In this document: positions 6,109 through 11,300 of the stretch, in pieces
Numbering within the stretch: position 1 is the stretch's first letter
Layout: the number at the start of each line of letters is the position of its first letter
Origin: Candidatus Uhrbacteria bacterium RIFOXYB12_FULL_58_10
GTDB lineage: Bacteria; Patescibacteriota; Patescibacteriia; 2-12-FULL-57-11
NCBI GenBank assembly: GCA_943359495.1
Contig: CALRHY010000019.1
Location: 1-11,300, forward strand
Direction: 5' to 3'
DNA length: 11,300 bases
The notes under the pieces: model-generated
The model's database searches: none
What the model was told of the DNA's origin: nothing
What the model saw: only the letters and a program-made list of their open reading frames with translations
Position numbers and translations under genes: made by a program

Positions 6109-6159
6109 GATTGGTGATGTAAAAACTCGCTTTAGATCCCATGCAACTCATCACCAATC
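6109..6159. repeat. 11-bp inverted repeat spanning the stop of the DUF192 gene
   Basis: GATTGGTGATG (6109-6119) and CATCACCAATC (6149-6159) are perfect reverse complements separated by 29 bases that include the minus-strand stop codon at 6132. In the transcript this could be a 3'-end hairpin of the four-gene operon. It lacks a following T-run, so it is not a canonical intrinsic terminator. Confidence 0.55.
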
Positions 6160-6596
6160 TTGATCCCCATTTGCTCCGCAGCACCAGCAGGAATCTCTAG
6201 GACTTTATCAGCCGGAAGACGCGGATAGTAGAGTGGAAATTCTGCCGCTGATGTTCCTGGAGCCGGTGGTTGCGCATTGGCGGCGATATCCACGACGCTG
6301 CGGCCACGGATCCAAATGATGTCGATTGGGAATCGCATATCGATCATCCAGAACGGATACCGATTTGCCAAAGGAAATAAAAAGAGCATGCCATCGTGTG
6401 CACCAAGCGCCTCGCGCCCAGAAAGCCCTTTTTGGCGCGCGTCGGAGGTTGCAGCGATCTCTGCATGAATCAGTGTCTCATGTGCCAGAATGGTACGATA
6501 TTGGACCGGTGCAAAGATATGGAGGAAAAGTGCAAAAAGAAAAACGAGTCCCAGTGTCACCAACGCAACGGATTGTTTTTTAAAAAATTTTTTCAT
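6132..6596 (-). CDS. DUF192 family protein, N-terminally anchored
   Basis: 154 residues. Residues 1-7 are basic and 9-30 hydrophobic, giving a signal anchor or uncleaved signal, with the rest outside the membrane. The DUF192 core is clear: AEIAATSDARQKGLSGRE (45-62), GMLFLFP (69-75), FWMIDMRFPIDIIWI (82-96), VVDI (101-104) and YYPRLPADKVLEIPAG (123-138). The family is widespread and of uncertain biochemical function; archaeal structures show a compact beta fold, but no activity is settled to my knowledge. Its ATG overlaps the TGA of the upstream glycosyltransferase gene by 4 bases (ATGA, 6593-6596), so translation is probably coupled. It is last in the four-gene operon, and its 3' end forms half of an 11-bp inverted repeat. 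Confidence 0.88.
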   Translation of the reverse strand: MKKFFKKQSVALVTLGLVFLFALFLHIFAPVQYRTILAHETLIHAEIAATSDARQKGLSGREALGAHDGMLFLFPLANRYPFWMIDMRFPIDIIWIRGRSVVDIAANAQPPAPGTSAAEFPLYYPRLPADKVLEIPAGAAEQMGIKIGDELHGI

Positions 6597-7678
6597 GAAG
6601 TTATCTTACTTCTTTTTCCCCGTCGTTCTAGATAGCGGCTACTGCATACCATGACGCCAGAGAGCAGCACAAAGGAAACGACTTTCGCAGCGGTGGAGGC
6701 GAGCAGACCAACCAAACCGAAAAGGATGGCGGCAGCATAAAAAAACAGTACGGCATTTTTTTCAGAGACACCAGCGGCCAGCAAACGAAAATGTAAATGA
6801 CGACCATCTCCCACCGCAACACGTTTCCGATCACGCATGCGCCCAATGATAACCAGCGCGAGATCGACGACAGGAACACCGAGGATAAGGAGTGTCGTCG
6901 CGACCTTGCTGCCTGAAATCACTGCCAGACAGCCGAGAAAAAATCCAGCAAAGGTACTCCCTGCCTCTCCAAGAAAGATCAATGCCGGTGGCGCGTTCCA
7001 GACCAAAAAACCAGCAAACGCACCAGCGCCAGCAGCGGCAAGGACCGCGACATCCGGTTGGTTCAGTTCTGGCCGAAGAGCGACACCGATAATCAACACT
7101 GCTGCAATGGTCGTTAATCCGGCGACAAGCCCATCCAAGCCATCGAGCACTTTGGTGGTATATGTGAGCGTTAAAATCCAAACAAAGGCGAGCACGTCGC
7201 CAGGAAAATGCATGCGTATCGCATGTCCGAAAAATACACCGAGCCCGATATCCGTCCCCGCCAACGAAATGAGCCCACCGAACGGATTGCGCAATGAAGA
7301 GATGGTGACGCCCGAAGCAACAACAACCAACACTGCAGCAACCGTCCAAAGCAATTGCGCCCAAGGTGGCAGCGAATAGCGATCATCCAACATACCGCCA
7401 ACCAACAAAATGCCACCGCCAAGCAAGAGGCCAATGATGGCATTCCAGGCGACCAAGCCATGCGGAAGCAGTTTGAGGTACTGCAAACCAAGCACGACCA
7501 CACTAAAGACGACAATGATCGCTACACCTCCCCACAATGGGGTTGGACGTCGCTGGCGCTTTCGCTCCAGCGACCCAGGCTGGTCCATCACCTTGCAATA
7601 ACGCGCAGCACGAGCGACGGCAGGTGCCAAAAATAGCGTCCCTAAAAAACACAAACAGGCCGCAAGCAACATCCGCAT
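6593..7678 (-). CDS. MraY/WecA-family polyprenyl-phosphate sugar-1-phosphate transferase (GT4-like)
   Basis: 361 residues, about ten membrane helices, normal for the family. These enzymes transfer a sugar-1-phosphate from a UDP-sugar to undecaprenyl phosphate at the inner face of the membrane, starting peptidoglycan, teichoic acid, O-antigen or capsule synthesis. Seen: RRPTPLWGG near 43-51 (family P-x-x-GG), MLDDRYSLPP (96-105, the Asp98-Asp99 pair), KVLDGLDGLVAG (176-187), and DGRHLHFRLL (291-300, the UDP-sugar His motif). Two positions deviate: the family Asp in FLGDxGS is Glu238 (FLGEAGS), and the Asn residues of the N-x-x-N-x-x-DG motif appear to be Tyr173 and Lys176. It looks more WecA/TagO-like than MraY; the sugar is unknown. 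The start is ATG 7678 (a second ATG at 7672 is possible). It begins 3 bases after the Clp-like gene's stop and overlaps the DUF192 start by 4 bases. Confidence 0.85.
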   Translation of the reverse strand: MRMLLAACLCFLGTLFLAPAVARAARYCKVMDQPGSLERKRQRRPTPLWGGVAIIVVFSVVVLGLQYLKLLPHGLVAWNAIIGLLLGGGILLVGGMLDDRYSLPPWAQLLWTVAAVLVVVASGVTISSLRNPFGGLISLAGTDIGLGVFFGHAIRMHFPGDVLAFVWILTLTYTTKVLDGLDGLVAGLTTIAAVLIIGVALRPELNQPDVAVLAAAGAGAFAGFLVWNAPPALIFLGEAGSTFAGFFLGCLAVISGSKVATTLLILGVPVVDLALVIIGRMRDRKRVAVGDGRHLHFRLLAAGVSEKNAVLFFYAAAILFGLVGLLASTAAKVVSFVLLSGVMVCSSRYLERRGKRSKITS

Positions 7679-7681
7679 ACG

Positions 7682-10402
7682 TTACGAACGCGTACGCCGC
7701 TCTACACGGAATGTCCCGCCTTGTTCAAGGATAACCACGTCACGGCGTCCGATCTTTCCCTGGAGCAGGGCGTGGGCCAGCAAGTCTTGGACGCGCTCTT
7801 GCATGACACGACGCAATGGACGTGCGCCAAATACTGGATCAAATCCAGCAGTCGCCAACTCCATGACTGCCTCGTCGCTGGCTTGCAAGGCAATATCTTT
7901 TGCTTCGAGTTGTTTGGCAATACCAATCAACATCAGGCGAGCAATTTTCTGGACATCTTCCATCGTCAACGGACGGAAGACGATCACACCATCAAAACGA
8001 TTCAAAAATTCCGGACGGAAGATTCCTTGCAACTGCTCGTTCAGCAACCCTGTCTTTATTTCTTCTATTTCTTTCCCCTCCTGCAAAGAGGTTTGAATAA
8101 ATTGCGAGCCAGCATTCGATGTTGCAATCAAAATGACATTGGTGAAATCAACAGTGCGTCCGATGTTGTCTGTCAATCGCCCATCATCCATGACTTGCAA
8201 AAAGATGTTCAACAGATCCGGATGAGCCTTTTCAATTTCATCAAGCAAGAGCAGCGTAAACGGCTGATGACGAATAGCCTCTGTTAAGACACCGCCCGTA
8301 GTACCACCAGGCATGCCAATCAACCGATGAATAGCGCTTGCATCTTGGTATTCAGACATGTCCAAACGAACCATTGACTCTTCATGACCGAAATAGGTTT
8401 CTGCAACGGTTTTTGCCAATTCTGTTTTTCCGACACCGGTCGGACCAAGGAAAAGGAAGTTGGCAATGGGACGATTCTCTGCACGTAATGCCGTCCGCGC
8501 ACGACGGATGGCGGCGGCGACTGCGGAGACTGCTTCATCTTGGCCAATAACGCGCCCATGCATCCTGCTTTCGAGTTGCAGCAAGGACTCACTTTCTGTG
8601 GCAGTCACACTGGTCACTGGGACTTTGGCTTTTTCAGAAATGAGCACTGCTACATCTTCAGCCGTCACAAAGGTCCGCTCACCACGTTTGTTGCGGATGG
8701 CATATGCCACCTCCCGAAGAATCTCGATGGCTTTTTCCGGGAGATAACGATCGTGCAAATAGCGATCGGAAAGCGTCACCGTCGCCTCGATTGCCGCGTA
8801 CGAAAACCAAACATGTTGCTGTGCCTCGATCCCACCAGACTTTGCCTCACAGATTTGAATGGCACCATCAATATCCACCTCCGGGAATTCGACTTTTTCA
8901 AATCCCCTGCCTATTGCCGACCGCTCAACACCTTGAAGGTATGCTTCGGGCGAGGTCGTCGCAATGGCAAGGAGACCCAGTTTTGAAATCTTTGCTTCCA
9001 AAATTTCTGCCAGATCAATGCCGCCCGCGCTGCCGGTGCGAATACCAACCAGTCCTTCAACTGCAGGAATAGCCAAGATGATATTTCCGGAAACAGCGAT
9101 CTCATAAAACATTTGCTCCAAACGTTCTGCCGCTTCCGCAGGTGTTGCGCCGGCAATCAATTTGGGGAGCGAAAGCGTCACCAACCGTTTATCCTGCAAA
9201 ACACGTGGTACATCTTCGGAGACCATGCGTTGAGCCAATCCTTCCAAAAAGGCATCTTTTCCCGTCCCTGGCTGTCCCACAAGGAGCACGGAGCGGCCAC
9301 CGCCTTCGAAAATGCGGAAGACTGCCTCCATCTCTTTCTCGCGATTCACAAACGGCGAGAAAAAGCCGTGAGCAGCTCGGAGCGTATAATCTTCGGAAAG
9401 GCTATCAAGCGCTGGCGTGGCTATGGCCGTCATCGCACGGTTCATGCCGCCTTTCGGACGTGAGGCGGCGACAGCACGACCATGGTGCGACCGCGCTCGG
9501 ATCTCGGCGACGACACGGACCCAGGTAGCGACGTTTTCCATTTTCTTCAGATCCGCACCAAAATCTTCGAGCAGGTCTTGGACAGCAGGCGAGGTTCGGA
9601 TCACTGCGAGGAATAATTCGAGTGGCCGGACTGTTCGACTATGCGTTTCAAAAGCAATGGCGTATGCCGAAAAAAGTATCTGCCAAAAGGTGTCATCGAG
9701 CGCGAGTAGTCCATCCGAAGAGGTTGGTACTGCAGCCACCATTCCTTTGAGACGAGCGACCACTGCGTCCGGCACGACACCCAGTCGTGCAAAAAGCATT
9801 TCTACGTCATCCGTTGGGAGCAATGCGACAAGAAGATGTAGCGCATCGACATGGGATGCACCGGCAGTGTGCGCAGATTCATATGCGTCTTCAACCGCAC
9901 GATAGGCGGCGGGTGAAAAGGAGTGAGCAATGTTTCGACGACGCTTACCGCGTGCCAAGACCGCTTCTTCCCAGGTATGGAGGAGGCTGTGCTGAGTTGC
10001 TCCGTATGCTTTTTGTTCAACAGTTTTCAATCGATCACCTTCGCGCAAGACGCGGCTCACCAAGTAGGCGTTTGTCCAAAGGGTACAATAAAAAAACAGC
10101 AGCCGCGGACTGGTTGCACGCCAAAATGCGGCGCGGAAAAGATTCGTTTGGGGATGTCGGAGGGATTCTAAAAAAAGTGCACCCAGCCCAAGCAAGCCGA
10201 CGAGCGTCAAAAACCCCAACAGTGCCCGTCGCAAAAAAAGTTCGATTTTTCGTTCAGCGATCCCGGACGGTGACAATGTGTCACTCCAAGATAAAACCGT
10301 TTCACCAAAAAGTGCGAGGCGACCATCGCCGCGACAAGACGGGCAGCGCGCCCCTTGTCGATGACCACTACCGCCGCAGACCGGACAGGAAAGAATCTCC
10401 AT
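7682..10402 (-). CDS. Membrane-anchored Clp/HSP100-like ATPase with inactive first AAA+ module
   Basis: 906 residues from the ATG at 10402, chosen because the zinc motif then opens the protein. Order: two DnaJ-type CxxCxGxG motifs (Cys6/9 and Cys20/23, one zinc site); hydrophobic segment about 59-79 and a second about 99-116; a Clp-N-like region (about 158-300); D1 (about 340-600); D2 (about 600-906). D1 is broken: Walker A is GQPGTGKD (376-383, Asp in place of Thr/Ser) and the Walker B Asp-Glu pair is Pro446-Ala447. D2 is intact: GPTGVGKT (653-660), LLLLDEIE (717-724), sensor-1 Asn763, Arg-finger region RPEFLNRF (796-803), sensor-2 GARPLRR (859-865). Compared with ClpC from memory, there is no coiled M-domain after LPEKAIEIL, no IGF/LGF/VGF ClpP-docking tripeptide after TSNAGS, and no aromatic pore-loop residue in D1 (IAGATPAEAAERL) or D2 (IGMPGGTTGGVLTEA). 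A role as a ClpP unfoldase is therefore doubtful. It is second in the operon. Confidence 0.85.
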   Translation of the reverse strand: MEILSCPVCGGSGHRQGARCPSCRGDGRLALFGETVLSWSDTLSPSGIAERKIELFLRRALLGFLTLVGLLGLGALFLESLRHPQTNLFRAAFWRATSPRLLFFYCTLWTNAYLVSRVLREGDRLKTVEQKAYGATQHSLLHTWEEAVLARGKRRRNIAHSFSPAAYRAVEDAYESAHTAGASHVDALHLLVALLPTDDVEMLFARLGVVPDAVVARLKGMVAAVPTSSDGLLALDDTFWQILFSAYAIAFETHSRTVRPLELFLAVIRTSPAVQDLLEDFGADLKKMENVATWVRVVAEIRARSHHGRAVAASRPKGGMNRAMTAIATPALDSLSEDYTLRAAHGFFSPFVNREKEMEAVFRIFEGGGRSVLLVGQPGTGKDAFLEGLAQRMVSEDVPRVLQDKRLVTLSLPKLIAGATPAEAAERLEQMFYEIAVSGNIILAIPAVEGLVGIRTGSAGGIDLAEILEAKISKLGLLAIATTSPEAYLQGVERSAIGRGFEKVEFPEVDIDGAIQICEAKSGGIEAQQHVWFSYAAIEATVTLSDRYLHDRYLPEKAIEILREVAYAIRNKRGERTFVTAEDVAVLISEKAKVPVTSVTATESESLLQLESRMHGRVIGQDEAVSAVAAAIRRARTALRAENRPIANFLFLGPTGVGKTELAKTVAETYFGHEESMVRLDMSEYQDASAIHRLIGMPGGTTGGVLTEAIRHQPFTLLLLDEIEKAHPDLLNIFLQVMDDGRLTDNIGRTVDFTNVILIATSNAGSQFIQTSLQEGKEIEEIKTGLLNEQLQGIFRPEFLNRFDGVIVFRPLTMEDVQKIARLMLIGIAKQLEAKDIALQASDEAVMELATAGFDPVFGARPLRRVMQERVQDLLAHALLQGKIGRRDVVILEQGGTFRVERRTRS

Positions 10403-10409
10403 ATGCCAA

Positions 10410-10790
10410 TCAAGCGGTAAAGACGGCGATGAGTTCAGAGAAAACGAGCAACGCCACAAAAAAAGGAAATGCCAGGTACGCGATCAGAAAAAAGCCAATC
10501 ACGACAGCAAGCACCGCAAGCCCAAGCGAGCGGACAATGATCATGGCCAAACGAATAGAAAAACTGATCAGCCGTCCGGAAATATCGTACTGCGCGAACA
10601 TCGGGACAAAGAGATGCTTCGTCCAAAGTCCAACAGCCATCAGTCGCCGCGCGTCTCTGAGCCAACGGCCAGCAGCACGCAAGGCACGCACAAACCCTTC
10701 CGTGTACCACCACACCGGAAACAACAAAAAATCTGCGATCAGGTCGACCGCGACAAACTTCACCGCATCACCGGTTACTGATGACGCCAT
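10410..10790 (-). CDS. Small membrane protein of unknown function, first gene of the Clp-like operon
   Basis: 126 residues from the ATG at 10790. I do not recognise a family. Residues 11-29 are hydrophobic and aromatic (KFVAVDLIADFLLFPVWWY), 33-55 are strongly basic and amphipathic (many Arg), and 80-123 are continuously hydrophobic, enough for two close membrane helices. The basic stretch suggests a cytoplasmic loop lying along the membrane. Its stop is 7 bases before the start of the Clp-like ATPase, so the two are co-translated or at least co-transcribed; both are membrane proteins, and a direct partnership is plausible but unproved. The longer open frame reaching 10988 runs through a promoter and a terminator and is rejected as the start. 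Promoter boxes lie directly upstream. Confidence 0.75.
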   Translation of the reverse strand: MASSVTGDAVKFVAVDLIADFLLFPVWWYTEGFVRALRAAGRWLRDARRLMAVGLWTKHLFVPMFAQYDISGRLISFSIRLAMIIVRSLGLAVLAVVIGFFLIAYLAFPFFVALLVFSELIAVFTA

Positions 10791-10799
10791 AGTAGATGC

Positions 10800-10828
10800 A
10801 GTGTAACAAAAAAAAGCGTTAGTGTCTG
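10800..10828 (-). promoter_or_regulatory. Promoter of the four-gene Clp-like operon
   Basis: CAGACA (10823-10828), 17 bases, TACACT (10800-10805) on the minus strand: 4 of 6 matches at each box with ideal spacing. The -10 ends 9 bases before the ATG at 10790, so the leader would be only a few bases long. Confidence 0.5.
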
Positions 10829-10845
10829 TAAAACATCTAAGATAC

Positions 10846-10877
10846 AAAACACCCCCGACTTGCGTCGAGGGTGTTTT
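10846..10877 (-). terminator. Rho-independent terminator of the zinc-ribbon gene
   Basis: A 14-base inverted repeat with one mismatch (10846-10859 with 10864-10877, loop TTGC) lies just after the stop at 10892; it starts AAAACACCC and ends GGGTGTTTT. A T-run sits on the minus-strand side. It separates this gene from the Clp-like operon promoter. Confidence 0.85.
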
Positions 10878-10878
10878 G

Positions 10879-10895
10879 CTAAAGCAATGCTTTAG
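10879..10895 (-). repeat. Small hairpin at the zinc-ribbon gene stop codon
   Basis: CTAAAGC (10879-10885) and GCTTTAG (10889-10895) form a perfect 7-bp stem with a 3-base AAT loop that includes the TAA stop (10892-10894), directly before the terminator. Confidence 0.5.
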
Positions 10896-11071
10896 AAAGA
10901 CTTGCGGCGGTTGCGGTTGCAATCGCGGCAGTACACTGGGCGGTCTGCCGAAGGTTGGAACGGAAGTTCCTTGATTTCGGCGCCACAATCAGCGCACTTG
11001 AGTCCCATCGCGGACACGTCCACCATTGGACGCGGTGCGAAAGAACCTCCACCTGTTTGGCCGTAGGCCAT
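10892..11071 (-). CDS. Small CxxC zinc-ribbon protein
   Basis: 59 residues from the ATG at 11071. The N-terminal third is flexible and rich in Gly/Ser/Pro; residues 24-55 form a CxxC...CxxC zinc-binding knuckle pair (LKCADCGAEIKELPFQPS then DRPVYCRDC) and the tail NRNRRKSF is basic. The core with a Pro-Phe-x-Pro and a D-R-P-V-Y-C segment belongs to a class of very small treble-clef/zinc-ribbon proteins that I recall from CPR bacteria and Chloroflexi; a nucleic-acid or ribosome-associated role is often guessed but not known to me. The frame continues open upstream to 11266, but a near-consensus promoter sits inside that stretch, so the ATG at 11071 is the better start. It is a single-gene unit with its own promoter, long leader and terminator. 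Confidence 0.8.
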   Translation of the reverse strand: MAYGQTGGGSFAPRPMVDVSAMGLKCADCGAEIKELPFQPSADRPVYCRDCNRNRRKSF

Positions 11072-11200
11072 AGTTGTTGGTGCTTGCTCCCTTGCGGGAG
11101 GAAATTTAAAACGACCTTTTTCGGTCGATCCGTGGCCTGCGACTGCTATTCGATTGACGTGAGTCGCTCGCGCTTGTCTTTGGTCTTGGGTGTCGTACCG
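11072..11200 (-). promoter_or_regulatory. Structured 5' leader of the zinc-ribbon gene
   Basis: About 130 bases separate the predicted transcription start (near 11201) from the ATG. On the minus strand it holds CGACC-GAAAAA-GGTCG followed by TTTT (11112-11127 and beyond), a small terminator-like hairpin. Then comes CTCCC-GCAA-GGGAG (11087-11100), a 5-bp stem with a GNRA loop that hides the only Shine-Dalgarno-like GGGAG, 15 bases from the ATG. This layout could control expression; no known riboswitch is recognised. Confidence 0.4.
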
Positions 11201-11207
11201 TGCGTAT

Positions 11208-11236
11208 ACTCTAGCAGAGAACCAGCATTTTGTCAA
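11208..11236 (-). promoter_or_regulatory. Promoter of the zinc-ribbon gene
   Basis: TTGACA (11231-11236, exact consensus), 17 bases, TAGAGT (11208-11213) on the minus strand. Transcription would begin near 11201. Confidence 0.75.
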
Positions 11237-11266
11237 TCCCCTCCCCCAAAGACGTGTTTCTTCCAC

Positions 11267-11295
11267 TTGACAAAATCGTCATTTTCGTGTTTACT
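11267..11295 (+). promoter_or_regulatory. Divergent plus-strand promoter for a gene beyond the window
   Basis: TTGACA (11267-11272, exact consensus), 17 bases, TTTACT (11290-11295, 4 of 6). No gene start is visible before the window ends. Confidence 0.6.
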
Positions 11296-11300
11296 CCGTG

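Noticed and set aside
5785..6163. Open frames of 86 (minus) and 113 (plus) codons across the inverted-repeat element
   Set aside because: They contain HPEPVEG-like repeat translation and coincide with the repeat arms and hairpins; no start signal or domain is seen.
9787..10806. 339-codon open frame on the plus strand, antisense to the Clp-like gene
   Set aside because: Its translation is rich in Arg/His/Ser with no domain pattern; it mirrors the well-supported minus-strand gene and runs through that operon's promoter.
10410..10988. Longer 192-codon version of the small membrane protein
   Set aside because: The extension crosses the zinc-ribbon terminator and the operon promoter and overlaps the zinc-ribbon gene; the ATG at 10790 is more consistent.
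11072..11266. N-terminal extension of the zinc-ribbon gene to 11266
   Set aside because: A TTGACA-17-TAGAGT promoter lies inside it, and the extension has no conserved features.

Overview
The window reads as chromosomal core DNA from a small-genome bacterium. My best guess is Candidate Phyla Radiation/Patescibacteria, possibly Parcubacteria-like. This is an inference from several signs: compact operons, an almost complete lack of Shine-Dalgarno sequences, a membrane-anchored Clp-like ATPase, a short CxxC zinc-ribbon protein, and rplU without an adjacent rpmA. TGA is used as a normal stop (permease, nuclease, DUF192-upstream gene), so the recoded-TGA Gracilibacteria/Absconditabacteria are unlikely. 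No tRNA, rRNA, CRISPR array, transposase or phage gene is visible.

Layout. (1) 1-2138: the 3' end of folD (+) converges on a minus-strand pair, an aromatic-amino-acid-type permease followed by a degenerate 2H-phosphoesterase-like protein, closed by a terminator at 262-296. (2) 2231-4691: dnaB, ybaB/ebfC and recR on the plus strand, a replication/recombination group whose spacers are pyrimidine-rich and slightly repetitive. (3) 4696-5707: a secreted or anchored thermonuclease and rplU (L21), both minus, separated by a strong hairpin terminator. (4) 5708-6131: a 424-base gap holding the rplU promoter and a 317-base element bounded by perfect 33-base inverted repeats and packed with smaller hairpins. 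It has no credible gene. (5) 6132-10790: a minus-strand four-gene operon encoding a small membrane protein, a 906-residue membrane-anchored Clp/HSP100-like ATPase, a MraY/WecA-type phosphoglycosyltransferase and an anchored DUF192 protein. (6) 10846-11300: a 59-residue CxxC zinc-ribbon gene with its own terminator, a structured ~130-base leader and a near-consensus promoter, then a divergent plus-strand promoter for a gene beyond the window.

The two most notable objects are the Clp-like ATPase and the inverted-repeat element. The ATPase keeps the zinc finger, membrane segment and a complete second AAA+ module. Its first ATPase site is destroyed, the M-domain and ClpP-docking tripeptide are missing, and the aromatic pore-loop residues are absent from both rings, so it is unlikely to be a normal ClpP-coupled unfoldase. 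The inverted-repeat element lies between the DUF192 gene and rplU and could be a structured RNA or a non-autonomous repeat element. Ten of the twelve genes whose starts are visible have a short, often pyrimidine-rich stretch and no Shine-Dalgarno just before the ATG. All protein identifications are from motif recognition by eye; no search was run.
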